Below are positions 8,595-17,415 of a stretch of DNA of 64,000 nucleotides, piece by piece. The stretch lies in the NCBI GenBank assembly GCA_031267685.1, contig JAIRYV010000009.1, forward strand, positions 1-64,000, read 5' to 3'. The stretch comes from Treponema sp. GTDB taxonomy: Bacteria; Spirochaetota; Spirochaetia; Treponematales; Breznakiellaceae. Position numbers and translations under genes: made by a program. Each line of letters begins with the position of its first letter. The stretch's first letter is position 1. The notes beneath the pieces were generated by a model that did not search any database, had not been told where the DNA came from, and worked only from the letters and a program-made list of their open reading frames with translations.

Positions 8595-9125
8595 CTAAAA
8601 AGTGGCACCGATGGTGAGTCCCGCCTGCCAGTCGTTGTAGGTGGGGATGTCTCTAGGTGTTTTCGTATATATATAAGACATGAATGGCTCCACAAAGATA
8701 GAACCGAACATGAGCTTCCAGCCCGCCTTGAGACCGGTAACAAGCCCGGCCATGCCGCCTTCACTCGACTTCGTTTTCCCATCGTATGAGAGCACGTTAA
8801 AGCCCAGTAGCGTCCCCACAAAGAGTTTGTCCAATCCCTCTGACAGCGGATACCAGCGCCCTTGGGCAGCAAGTCCAAAATAGAAGATGCCTTTGCTCGA
8901 TTCCTGGCCGAACCACAGATCCATTGTCGCGCCCACGCTGAAATGGGGAATGATATGGTATTCAAAAGACGGCGCCAGGGCAAAAAGGAAGTTTTCCTTG
9001 TCACCATCAGACCAGGTAAATCCCTTAAGCAGGGGCATGGCATCCCCGCCTACCGCAAAATTCTGGGCTGAGAGTGCGGCGCTAAGGCCAGCCGCCAGCA
9101 GCATGACACACATAATCTTTTTCAT
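8595..9125 (-). CDS. Outer-membrane beta-barrel protein, intact copy (unit A)
   Basis: 176 residues. A signal peptide (MKKIMCVMLLAAGLSAALSAQ, cut after about residue 20) precedes alternating strands such as FALAPSFEYHIIPHFSVGATMDLWFG and GLAAQGRWYPL, and the chain ends in TIGATF. A C-terminal phenylalanine is typical of barrels inserted by BAM. AAGGAG lies 6 bases before the ATG. The length fits an 8-stranded barrel. No named family was recognised. A truncated paralogue lies at 10579-10952, and the pair belongs to a tandem duplication. Confidence 0.8.
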   Translation of the reverse strand: MKKIMCVMLLAAGLSAALSAQNFAVGGDAMPLLKGFTWSDGDKENFLFALAPSFEYHIIPHFSVGATMDLWFGQESSKGIFYFGLAAQGRWYPLSEGLDKLFVGTLLGFNVLSYDGKTKSSEGGMAGLVTGLKAGWKLMFGSIFVEPFMSYIYTKTPRDIPTYNDWQAGLTIGATF

Positions 9126-9722
9126 AAAAATCTCCTTCGCGGTTTTGTGTCCCGCCTGACAAAGTAACTACAAGCTTACTCTACAGTGTTCCCCATAAGC
9201 AACGCTTATTTCGGGTAACAACCATTTCACATACCAGACCGTATACGACAAAGCCCATATACCGTCTGTTTTCGCGGCGCTTCTCGCAGCTAATGGCTGC
9301 TTTCATGGAACATCTCCCGCGTTGTACGCCTCTCATGCGCGTACCGCATATCCGTCATACGTATTGTTGTTCTCTCTACTGCCTCCCTTTTTCTTTAAAC
9401 TCCGTCTCAGGTATACCCAGGCGGTTCGCAAAGTTGTGGTAACTAATGACCCATCTGGTATACGCGCCGAGGTATCGGCGTTCCTGAATGGGTAAATGAG
9501 TGCTTGACATGCCGTTTTTTAAGAGAGTATAATTGGAGCCGAGAGGAAGATAAACGATAAGCAAGCAGATGTTCAGTAGACATCTGGCGTTTCTTCAAGT
9601 CCATAAAGAAGATTATAGTGGGCTGTATAAAAGTATCAAGTGGTTTGAGAAGATTTTTTTAAGAAACGACGGACTGTGTGTTGGCGTTTTCTGCTCAGGT
9701 AAAGCGGGAGGATGAACCATAC
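9126..9722. other. Divergent regulatory region of unit A, duplicated at 10953-11400
   Basis: Roughly 9237-9395 and 9523-9680 are about 90% identical by eye to 10955-11100 and 11217-11375. The region separates the minus-strand barrel gene from the plus-strand membrane-protein pseudogene and holds a consensus-like promoter and a hairpin (arms CAGATGT and ACATCTG). No gene is seen. Confidence 0.75.
9504..9533 (+). promoter_or_regulatory. Sigma-70-type promoter, unit A
   Basis: TTGACA (9504-9509) and TATAAT (9528-9533) with an 18-base spacer reading toward the membrane-protein pseudogene. Both hexamers are perfect. The equivalent in unit B (11197-11228) has the same boxes with 20 bases between them. 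Confidence 0.7.
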
Positions 9723-10083
9723 CGATTGTAGCGCGGACAGCTCTGCCGTTGGAAACGGTAAAAGAGCTTGCTCCAGCGGTCTCGGATGAGTTTCCAGGGC
9801 GGCTTGAGGTAATTGCGTCAGGTCGGGCTGGCCTGCGTCGCTTCACCGACAAGCTGGGGAAGAGTGCCAAAATCGTTGATAAGGGCCTGTTCAAGGGTTA
9901 GATCATGGTGATGCTTGTGGGTTACTTTGTGTTGTTCATGGCGTTAGCGGCGGAGGCGCTTCTTTTGTATTTGGTGATGACGACTCCAATGCAGACTGGG
10001 TGGCGCGGGAAAAGCAGGCTGTGATTTCGTACCTGCAGGTCAGTAAAGGTGTTATCTCCCTGCCGGAGTTTATGAACCTCACT
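9723..10083 (+). pseudogene. Decayed copy of the 509-residue membrane protein gene (unit A)
   Basis: Near-identical blocks match the intact gene at 11542: codons for VARTALPLETVKELAPAVSDE, LGKSAKIVDKGLFKG and WAREKQAVISYLQVSKG. Compared with the intact copy it lacks the start, has a ~50-base deletion after the first module, a TGG-to-TAG nonsense change at the start of the first membrane segment (9899-9901), and a ~215-base deletion near 9960. It ends abruptly at 10083 next to CACTAGTG palindromes. Confidence 0.85.
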
Positions 10084-10151
10084 GGTACTCTACACTAGTG
10101 TGGATTAGTTCCGCACTAGTGCGTAGTTACTCTACACTAGTGTGGAATACA
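10084..10151. repeat. Cluster of three CACTAGTG palindromes
   Basis: Three near-copies of the palindrome TCCACACTAGTGTGGA lie within 60 bases, at about 10093, 10113 and 10134, between the two decayed genes. One more copy stands at 8431-8443 where the unit A lipoprotein remnant ends. They could be a terminator cluster of the lipoprotein gene or the scar of a small palindromic element. Confidence 0.55.
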
Positions 10152-10563
10152 TTACTCTTTAGTTAAGGTAAATAGTACACCATCAGCAGTCAGTGCCAAT
10201 GTACTGCTATTGACGACTGTCCATTGATTGAGTCTCTCCATTTATGTTCATCCTTACTGTCTTACCGTTTACAATCCATCTAAAATTAGCGTCGGTACTG
10301 TTGCTACTCCCGACACTCTTGGTAGACTGGCTCCCGCTCCCATCAGCATTGAAGGTGGGTGTAATCGTAAGACCATTAGGACTTGTACCTCCTCAAGTCC
10401 CGAGAAGTGAAGAGAAACTCGTACCGTCACTGTCGCCTGCCTCTAGGCCAGGATCGGTAAAGGCCCCACCGCTACAGCCGGAGATGAAACTGAATAGGGT
10501 GATCAGGAAAATCGCCGCCATGCCGGTCCATAAAAACCGCTTCACTTTCTTTTTCCCCTTCAT
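10152..10563 (-). pseudogene. Lipoprotein gene, unit B, broken by a nonsense codon and a frameshift
   Basis: ATG 10563 has AGGAGGA 10 bases upstream. The product begins MKGKKKVKRFLWTGMAAIFL and reaches a lipobox ending FISGC, so it would be lipidated. After about 45 codons an in-frame TGA occurs; the same frame then continues GGTSPNGLTITPTFNADGSG and NFRWIVNGKTV. One extra A near 10221 shifts the frame, and the next frame gives WTVVNSSTLALTADGVLFTL and a stop at 10152. The ribosome site overlaps the stop of the upstream barrel fragment, so barrel and lipoprotein formed an operon. Family not recognised. Confidence 0.75.
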
Positions 10564-10578
10564 ATTTACTTATTCCTC

Positions 10579-10952
10579 CTAAAAAGCGCCACCGATGGTG
10601 AGTCCTGTCTGCCAGCCATTGTAAGTGGGGATGGGTACGCTAGGTGTTTTCGTATATATATACAACATGGATGGCTCTACAAAGATAGAACTGAACATGA
10701 GCTTCCAGCCTGCCTTGAGACTGGTAACAAGCCCGGCCATGCCACCTTCACCCGGCTTCGTTTTGCCGTCGTATGAGAGCAGGTTAAAGTCCAACAGCGT
10801 CCCCACAAAGAGTTTGTCCAATTCATCTGACAGCGGATACCAGCGCACTTGGACAGCGAGTCCAAAGTAGAAGATGTCGATCTTCGTGGCCTGGCCGAAC
10901 CACAGGTCCATCGTCGCGCCCACGCTGAAGTGGAGAACAGTATGGTATTCAG
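10579..10952 (-). pseudogene. 5'-truncated outer-membrane barrel gene (unit B)
   Basis: From residue VGATMDLWFG onward it matches the intact barrel protein at 8595 closely, including KLFVGTLL, GGMAGLVTSLKAGWKLMF and the final phenylalanine. About 265 bases that encode the signal peptide, start codon and first strands are deleted: at about 10952 the sequence jumps into the upstream region shared with 9234 onward. It cannot be exported as it stands. Confidence 0.85.
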
Positions 10953-11196
10953 ACTGTATACGACAAAGCCCATATACCGTCTGTTTTTGCGGCGCTTCTC
11001 GCAGCTAATGGCTGCTTTCATGGAACATCTCCCACGTTGTACGCCTCTCATGCGCATACCGCATATCCGTCATACGTATTGTTGTTCTCTTTACTGCCCT
11101 CCTTTTCCCTTCACTGCTCTTGGCCATATTCTTCCTTGCAATTGTTCTATAATGAGGGAAAAGAGTGCAGCATTAACTTCCTAATGACACTGGTAC

Positions 11197-11228
11197 TTGA
11201 CAAACCATCTTTTTTAAGATAGTATAAT
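11197..11228 (+). promoter_or_regulatory. Promoter of the 509-residue membrane protein gene
   Basis: TTGACA at 11197-11202 and TATAAT at 11223-11228, with 20 bases between; a TAGTAT at 17 bases is an alternative -10. By homology with the 18-base spacing of unit A, the spacer here has grown. Confidence 0.5.
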
Positions 11229-11493
11229 TGGGAACTGGGAGGAAGATAAGCGGTAAGCAAGCAGATGTTCAGTGGACATCTGGCGTTTCTTCAAGTTCAT
11301 AAAGAAGATTATAGTGGGCTGTAATAAAAGTGTCAAGTGGTTTGAGAAGATTTTTTTAAGAAGCGGCGGACTGTGGTGATGCCCATCCTTGTACGTGCGT
11401 TTTGAAACTGAGCAGCGTTCAAGATGGAGGAATTGGTCTTTTCTTCTTGCCTTAACAGGGATTATGATCTCCCTGTAAGATGAAAATAAGTTA

Positions 11494-11528
11494 CGGGAAG
11501 AGTGCCAGGCGTGTTGGCGCTCTTCCCG
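11494..11528 (+). promoter_or_regulatory. Strong hairpin in the 5' untranslated region
   Basis: Arms CGGGAAGAGTGCCA and TGGCGCTCTTCCCG pair with one G-U or mismatch around a 7-base loop. It ends one base before the GAAGGGAG ribosome site of the gene at 11542. It has no T-run, so a translational or stability role is more likely than termination. It is absent from the dead copy. Confidence 0.55.
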
Positions 11529-11541
11529 AAGGGAGTTTAAG

Positions 11542-13071
11542 ATGGAATATCAGATAAAAGATACAGTGGCGTATCAGAAGGTAACCGATGCGTTTAAAAA
11601 ACAGAAGCAGGGTGCGACGGTTGCCGATATTGTAGCGAGGACAGCCCTGCCGCTGGAAACGGTAAAAGAGCTTGCTCCAGCGGTCTCGGACGAGTTTTCA
11701 GGGCGTCTTGAGGTAACCGCGTCAGGGGAGATCAAGTATTCGTTTCCTCGGGGTTTTACGAGTAGGTATCGTGGGTTTCGGGCTGGCCTGCGCCGCTTCA
11801 CTGACAAGCTGGGTAAGGGCGCTAAAGTCGTGGGTAAGGGCCTGTTCAAGGGTTGGATCATGGTGATGCTTGTGGGTTACTTTGTGCTATTCATGGCGTT
11901 GGCGGCGGCGGCGCTTCTGGCGTCGGTTGCAGGGAGTATGTCTGGCAACAACCGCTCGGAAAGTAAGGGGGGTGGTCTGGGCGGTTTCTTCCTTGCTTCG
12001 CATGTTTTTAATCTGATTATCAGAATCTGGTTTTATTCAGAGCTAACCAAATCGTTTGATCCTTCCTATTCAAGCCGTCAGGCAGCGCGTAAAAAAGGAA
12101 AGCCTCTGTATAAGGCTATCTTTTCGTTTGTATTTGGTGATGACGATCCCAATGCAGACTGGGCGGCGCGGGAAAAGCAGGCTGTGATTTCGTACCTGCA
12201 GGTCAGTAAAGGTGTTATCTCCCTGCCGGAATTTATGAACCTCACGGGTCTTCCGCCCCAGGAAGCCGACCGTGCCATTACTGCATACTGCGCTGAATTC
12301 GGCGGCAGTCCCGAAGCCACGGAAGACGGAACTGTAGTCTATCGTTTTGACGCTCTGCTGCGCCGCGCTGACAAACGCGACCGCTCGTTTGGTTCTTCCT
12401 CTCCGCTAAAGCGACTCAAGTCCTTTTCGTCAAATCAGAAAAAGATGAATGTGTGGTTCAGCGTGATAAACGGGGTGAACCTGCTTTTTGGCTCTTACTT
12501 TTTGACTAACGCACTCTCGACCGGCGCGGTGTCCATTGTTACGAATGTTATTCGCGGCAAGCAGGTGGCGCATCTTGTTTCTCAATCTGGCGATGCCCCG
12601 TCGTACCTGTATGGCCTCACCTATGCGCTATCCTCCTCAGTGATCGACAATCCGCTGCCCTTGATTACGATAGGGCTGGGCATTGTCCCGCTGGTGTTCT
12701 CGGTTTTTTTCTGGCTCATACCGTTGATTCGTTCTGGCCTGACGAAGAGGGATAACGAGCGTATCAAAATGGAAAACCTGCGAAAGCTGGGGTATAGCCG
12801 GATTTGGGGCTTTCCGCGTAACGTGAAACGTACTGACATTGGCGCGACCGTGGAGCTGGAGGCGAGCCGTCCTCAAAATCTGGGCGCGGCTCAGGATCGG
12901 GTTATCAAGGAACTGGGGACATACGCGATTCCTGAAGTCAGCATTGCTGATGACGGAACCACTGTGTATAATTTCACCGAACTTGAGCGAGAAAAGGCTG
13001 CGCTTGAAAAGTACCGCGACGACATTCAAGTGACGGACATTGGCGAGACTATATTTGACAGTGAGGAGTGA
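11542..13071 (+). CDS. Membrane protein with three winged-helix-like modules, function unknown
   Basis: 509 residues; no named family recognised. Three similar soluble modules each end in a [SD]G[ET]xxYxF motif: SGEIKYSF (61-68), DGTVVYRF (262-269) and DGTTVYNF (471-478). Each is preceded by helices that look like a winged-helix fold (the middle one has VISLPEFMNLTGLPPQEADRA). Between them lie hydrophobic segments at about 105-130, 148-165, 308-330 and 370-396. A GAAGGGAG ribosome site precedes the ATG. The 3' end nearly abuts the converging helicase gene. A dead copy lies at 9723-10083. A membrane-tethered regulator is possible but unproven. Confidence 0.75.
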   Translation: MEYQIKDTVAYQKVTDAFKKQKQGATVADIVARTALPLETVKELAPAVSDEFSGRLEVTASGEIKYSFPRGFTSRYRGFRAGLRRFTDKLGKGAKVVGKGLFKGWIMVMLVGYFVLFMALAAAALLASVAGSMSGNNRSESKGGGLGGFFLASHVFNLIIRIWFYSELTKSFDPSYSSRQAARKKGKPLYKAIFSFVFGDDDPNADWAAREKQAVISYLQVSKGVISLPEFMNLTGLPPQEADRAITAYCAEFGGSPEATEDGTVVYRFDALLRRADKRDRSFGSSSPLKRLKSFSSNQKKMNVWFSVINGVNLLFGSYFLTNALSTGAVSIVTNVIRGKQVAHLVSQSGDAPSYLYGLTYALSSSVIDNPLPLITIGLGIVPLVFSVFFWLIPLIRSGLTKRDNERIKMENLRKLGYSRIWGFPRNVKRTDIGATVELEASRPQNLGAAQDRVIKELGTYAIPEVSIADDGTTVYNFTELEREKAALEKYRDDIQVTDIGETIFDSEE

Positions 13072-13074
13072 TTA

Positions 13075-15285
13075 TCATTCGAGAAACCGTTCAATCTTGT
13101 TTGTTATGGTTTGTAAGTTAGCGAAACAGATTTTGGTCTCAGGCAGGGAACTGAGGAAAATCTTGCCATAGCGCTTGCGTATCACACGGGTATCGAGAAC
13201 CACGACCACGCCGTGGTCGCTAAACCGGCGCATGAGGCGGCCAAAGCCTTGTTTAAACTTCATCACGGCTTCTGGTACAGATAGTTCCATGAAGGAATTG
13301 CCGCCGCGCTGCTCAAGGTCTTCACAGCGGGCTGCGAAGACTGGCTCGTTGGGTGTCCTGAACGGCAAGCGGCAGAGTATCACCAGGCGCAGGGTATCAC
13401 CGGGTGCGTCGATGCCTTCCCAGAACGAGTCGGTGGCAAAAAGCACGCTTGTTTCTTCAGTGAGGAAGGTCTTGAGCAGGCGGCTACGATCATCATCGCC
13501 CTGTTTGAGGCAGCGGATTCCCTGCTTTTCAAGAAGCGTTTTGGAGGCGTTGTAGGCGCTTTCCAACGCGCTGTAAGAGGTAAAGAGGATGAGCGCCGAG
13601 CCGCCGACGCAGGCGGCAAGACTGCCGGCTGCCATGTTGACAAAATCACGGTATGGGACGTCGGCCTGGGGCAGAGGCGCGTCGGTAGGTATTGCCAGAA
13701 GCACTGAAGTGGCGTAGGGAAAGGGCGAGGGGAACTGGTCGCACAGTACCTGGCGCTTGTCTACCAGCGCCAGTCCGCAGCGATTTGCCCAGTAGTCGAA
13801 GGTATCGTTCACGGTGAGGGTTGCTGATACGCAGACTACGGTTTTATTGGGGTCGAAGATGGCTTCTTTTAAGACTGTCGACACGTTAAGCGGTGTCGAG
13901 GTAAAACTTACCCACGGTTCGCCATTGCTGTTGTGTCGTTCTAGCCAGAGTACCTTGTCCGGGTGTTGCTGATACTCGATAAACACGCGGCATAGCTGGG
14001 CAATGGACTCAAGGCGTTTGCGTATGGCTTTTATCTCCCAGATGATAACATTCTCTTCGTTTTCAGCGCTTGTGCCAAGCAGACTCTTGATGAGCGCTGT
14101 ATATGCCTGAACCTGGGAGCGCAGGTCTTCGATAAGCGGAGACAGTGTGGCGTGAATGTCCTTGTCTGTATCAGGCGTGAGTCGGAAAACGCCTTCCTGT
14201 TTGCATAGTTCAAGCGCGACCTTATCCAGCGTGTCGGCGCTGTCCCGTATCTTTTGGTTTATGCTTTCAATTTCGTTAAGCTGGTTTTCCGCGTGTAAGG
14301 CTGGCAGAACAAGCACGAGCAGACCGCGCAGGTTGCCCCGCTGCCGTCTGAACAGGCGGCCAGTTTGACGGTATATCGAAAAGCGGCTGAACTGTTCAGA
14401 AAAGAATGAGGTTGCCGCTTCTTCCACGGTATGCGCTTCGTCGATGATGACGCGGTGGTACAGTGGCAATACCACCATGCCATCGTAACCTGCGCCGTCG
14501 CGTCGTGCTGAAGCGTCTGCGAAAAGCAGGTGATGGTTCACCACAAGTACAGGCGCAACGGCGGCCTGTGCGCGGAGCGCCTGAAAGAAACAACGTTCTC
14601 GCTCAGGGCAATGCGGCCCCATGCAGAGGTCCGCTTCGCAGGCAACACGCGACCAGAACGAATCAGGCAGCGGGAACGAAATATCAGAGCGTGCGCCGGT
14701 GTGGGTCGTATCAATCCATGTGTTCATGGCTTTAAGCGCCTCATACTCAGGGTCTGTAAGAAAGCTTTGTTCCCTAGACGTTTCATCGAACCTTCGGAGG
14801 CAGAGATAGTTTCCCCGTCCTTTCATAAGCACAACCTTGATACCAACCCCCAGAGCCGCAAGTACCAGTGGAATGTCTTTGTTGTAAAGCTGTTCCTGTA
14901 ACGTGATGGTGGCGGTAGAAATAACGATCCGCTTGTTGTTGAGCAGGACGTGGTTCAGGGCAGGCAAAAGATACGCGAATGATTTGCCCACGCCAGTTCC
15001 AGCCTCTGCTGCCACAATTGCATCATAGTTAAAGCCATGTATCACGAGGCGCATAAGGTCAAGCTGGGATTGCCGCATCTCGTAGGTGTCCAGTCGCTTG
15101 GCTATGGCCCCGCCCTCTTCCAGCGCTGCGATGATGGTCTGCTCGTTGAGCGTCTGCTCATCAGGCGGAGTATCACTGGAGGTCTGCTCCTTGTGCGCTT
15201 TTTCATCAGGAGTGCGCTTGTTGCGAGTGCGGGATGGGACCTTCTCGTCGCCAGTTTTCTGTCGCGGTGGTTTTACAGGTTTCAC
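13075..15285 (-). CDS. dinG: DinG/Rad3-type ATP-dependent DNA helicase
   Basis: 736 residues of superfamily 2, XPD/DinG branch, a 5'-3' helicase that unwinds DNA or R-loops. Walker A is AAEAGTGVGKSFAYLLP near residue 93, the DEAH box is IDEAHTVEEAA, and motif III-like SATLTVNDTF and motif VI-like GFGRLMRR are present. Between Walker A and DEAH a cysteine set (CEADLCMGPHCPERERC) fits the 4Fe-4S cluster of this branch. The N-terminal ~55 residues are a charged tail of low complexity. It starts with GTG and has no clear ribosome site, so the start is uncertain. Confidence 0.88.
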   Translation of the reverse strand: MKPVKPPRQKTGDEKVPSRTRNKRTPDEKAHKEQTSSDTPPDEQTLNEQTIIAALEEGGAIAKRLDTYEMRQSQLDLMRLVIHGFNYDAIVAAEAGTGVGKSFAYLLPALNHVLLNNKRIVISTATITLQEQLYNKDIPLVLAALGVGIKVVLMKGRGNYLCLRRFDETSREQSFLTDPEYEALKAMNTWIDTTHTGARSDISFPLPDSFWSRVACEADLCMGPHCPERERCFFQALRAQAAVAPVLVVNHHLLFADASARRDGAGYDGMVVLPLYHRVIIDEAHTVEEAATSFFSEQFSRFSIYRQTGRLFRRQRGNLRGLLVLVLPALHAENQLNEIESINQKIRDSADTLDKVALELCKQEGVFRLTPDTDKDIHATLSPLIEDLRSQVQAYTALIKSLLGTSAENEENVIIWEIKAIRKRLESIAQLCRVFIEYQQHPDKVLWLERHNSNGEPWVSFTSTPLNVSTVLKEAIFDPNKTVVCVSATLTVNDTFDYWANRCGLALVDKRQVLCDQFPSPFPYATSVLLAIPTDAPLPQADVPYRDFVNMAAGSLAACVGGSALILFTSYSALESAYNASKTLLEKQGIRCLKQGDDDRSRLLKTFLTEETSVLFATDSFWEGIDAPGDTLRLVILCRLPFRTPNEPVFAARCEDLEQRGGNSFMELSVPEAVMKFKQGFGRLMRRFSDHGVVVVLDTRVIRKRYGKIFLSSLPETKICFANLQTITNKIERFLE

Positions 15286-15456
15286 TGATTGAAGATATAA
15301 TGGAAAAGCCTTCGCTGCAAGACCAGCATAAAAAAATCATATTAAACTGCCATAAGATACTTGAAGAAAATTGTTGATTCAGGTATTGTATCATCCTATC
15401 ATTATGACGGTATGTTTTACCGTCAGTCCTTGAGATAGTAAGTTGGGAGGACTTTT

Positions 15457-16683
15457 ATGAATATGGCGAATCTCATGAATGTTGAAGTGATTGATGATTC
15501 TGATGATAACCTTATCGATCCGAGTCCGGCAGTTATTAAGGTCATTGGCGCGGGTGGTGGTGGTTGTAACGCGGTTAATCGCATGATCGAATGTGGTTTG
15601 AAAGGTGTTGAATTTATCGGGGTGAATACCGATGTGCAGGATTTAAAAAGGAAATGCAAGGCAAGAAAAAAATTGCAGATTGGTGCGAAAATCACCAAAG
15701 GACTAGGCGCAGGGGGCAAGCCTGAAGTTGGTCAGAAAGCTGCCTCTGAAGACCATGAGGCCATCAGTGAGGTGATCAAAGGCGCGAACATGGTGTTTGT
15801 AACTGCCGGGATGGGTGGTGGCACTGGCACTGGCTCGGCGCCGGTTATTGCTCAGATCGCAAGGGACTGTGGCGCGCTTACTGTGGGCGTAGTAACCAAG
15901 CCGTTTAAACTGGAGGGTACACACCGAATGCGTCAGGCTGAAGTTGGCATTGACGAACTGCGAAAATACGTGGATACTTTGATCATTATCCCTAATGAGC
16001 AACTTTTTAATATTGTTGAACGCAAAACAACCATCACTGATGCTTTTCTTCGCGCTGATGAGGTATTGCGTCAGGGAGTGCAGGGCATTTCTGACCTTAT
16101 CACGGAAATCGGCCTCATTAATATCGATTTTGCCGACGTGGAGACCATTATTCAGGGGGAAGGTGATGTTGCTCTCATGGGTATTGGTTTTGGGAGTGGG
16201 GATAACCGCGCTTCTGAGGCAGCAAACGCGGCCATTGACAGCCCGCTGCTTGAAGGCGCGTCGGTTGAAGGCGCGACACGTATCTTGGTAAACATTTCAG
16301 GCGGGAATGATATTACCCTGGTTGAGTATGAGGAAGCTATAAAGATCATCACTGCGAAGGCTGCCCCGGATGCCAACATTATCTGCGGAGTCATTGTGGA
16401 CCAGACCCTCGCGGATAAAATCCGCGTAACCGTGGTTGCTACTGGCTTTCAGATAGCGAAGGCGGAGAAGCGTCTGCCCAAACAGTCCAGCGAAGAGTTT
16501 AGCGGGAAAACGTCTGCTCAGGATGACGATAAGGGTAGCTTTATTCCTTATGATAAATGGAAGGAAATGATAAGCCGGAGCAGCAGCGCCAGCCAGCAGG
16601 ACCGTCCAGCCCGGGTACAATCTTCGTATCAGGATAATGATTTTGACATTCCGGCAATCATAAGGAACGGCAGACGCGGATGA
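15457..16683 (+). CDS. ftsZ: Cell division protein FtsZ
   Basis: Tubulin-like GTPase that forms the division ring. 408 residues: [18 protein letters not shown] near the start, the signature [10 protein letters not shown] near 121, the T7 loop [10 protein letters not shown] near 208, and a C-terminal FtsA/ZipA-binding peptide [14 protein letters not shown], separated by a short linker of about 45 residues. GGGAGG precedes the ATG. ftsA is not directly upstream; the upstream gene is the divergent helicase. The stop codon overlaps the ATG of the recombinase remnant (ATGA). Confidence 0.98.
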   Translation: MNMANLMNVEVIDDSDDNLIDPSPAVIKVIGAGGGGCNAVNRMIECGLKGVEFIGVNTDVQDLKRKCKARKKLQIGAKITKGLGAGGKPEVGQKAASEDHEAISEVIKGANMVFVTAGMGGGTGTGSAPVIAQIARDCGALTVGVVTKPFKLEGTHRMRQAEVGIDELRKYVDTLIIIPNEQLFNIVERKTTITDAFLRADEVLRQGVQGISDLITEIGLINIDFADVETIIQGEGDVALMGIGFGSGDNRASEAANAAIDSPLLEGASVEGATRILVNISGGNDITLVEYEEAIKIITAKAAPDANIICGVIVDQTLADKIRVTVVATGFQIAKAEKRLPKQSSEEFSGKTSAQDDDKGSFIPYDKWKEMISRSSSASQQDRPARVQSSYQDNDFDIPAIIRNGRRG

Positions 16684-17415
16684 GATTTGATTCCATGGAA
16701 CAGGCGCTGTCGGAACTGCTTGAGCGGTATTATATAAGACTCTTGTCATTGGAACGCCATGCCTGTCTTACGGCTGAAACGTATCGTAGGGAACTGCGGC
16801 TTTTTTTGAGCTGGCTTTCGGTAAAGGGCATTGAGCTTGAGCGGGCGGTGCTGACAAAGGAGACAGAGCGGCTCTTCGCTTGTGGATACGAGCAATCCGC
16901 TGGGTATAAGAAACCGAGCTATGAGTTTATCTATTCAGCAGGCATGGGGGGTTTCTGAGGTGGTAGGCATCAATGTACGGGACATTATGTTTAATGAGCC
17001 TATAATGCGGGTCAAAGGCAAAGGTGGTAAGGAGTGGCTTGCGGTGTTCGGGCCTGCGGCGGCTGTGTGGCTCAAGCGTTACCTTGAAGAGGTGCGTCCC
17101 GTGTTTGTGCGGCGTGGCGATATGCGTACTGTGGCGCTCTTTCTAGCAAGGTCAGGCAAACGGCTTTCCCGTAAAAGCATCTGGAAGAACTACTCCTTGT
17201 TTGCCGCGCTTGTCGGAACTCTGTCAAAGCTCCACACGCTGAGGAACAGCTTTGCGACCGCGCTCTTTGCTGGCGGCGCTGCTCTCCGAACCGTGCAGGA
17301 ACTGCTGGGACACACGAACATGACCACGACCCAGATATATACCCATATTGACGTATCACTGCTGCGTGAAAAACACCGGCAGTATCTGTCAAAACTAAAA
17401 AATTATGAAAGTTAA
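16680..17415 (+). pseudogene. xerC: XerC-like tyrosine recombinase, deleted and frameshifted
   Basis: The N-terminal piece (LERYYIRLLSLERHACLTAETYRRELRLFLSWL) is the core-binding domain. About 75 residues of that domain and the linker are missing after LTKE. The frame then changes near 16882, near 16918 and again at a run of six G at 16946-16951. The catalytic part ([12 protein letters not shown] to [15 protein letters not shown]) retains the K of [24 protein letters not shown] and the tyrosine of QIYTHID. The first catalytic arginine, normally in GLRVSE, is lost at the G-run. The 178-residue C-terminal frame could still be expressed but should be inactive. Confidence 0.8.

Larger units (their letters stand above)
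10953..11541. other. Regulatory region of unit B upstream of the 509-residue protein gene
   Basis: Second copy of the region described at 9126-9722. It keeps TTGACA (11197) and TATAAT (11223), the CAGATGT/ACATCTG hairpin (about 11262-11283) and, only in this copy, a strong hairpin directly before the ribosome site. No coding sequence is seen. Confidence 0.7.

Noticed and set aside
16882-17415. Functional short tyrosine recombinase
   Set aside because: It lacks the DNA-binding domain and first catalytic arginine, and matching N-terminal codons lie in another frame upstream.
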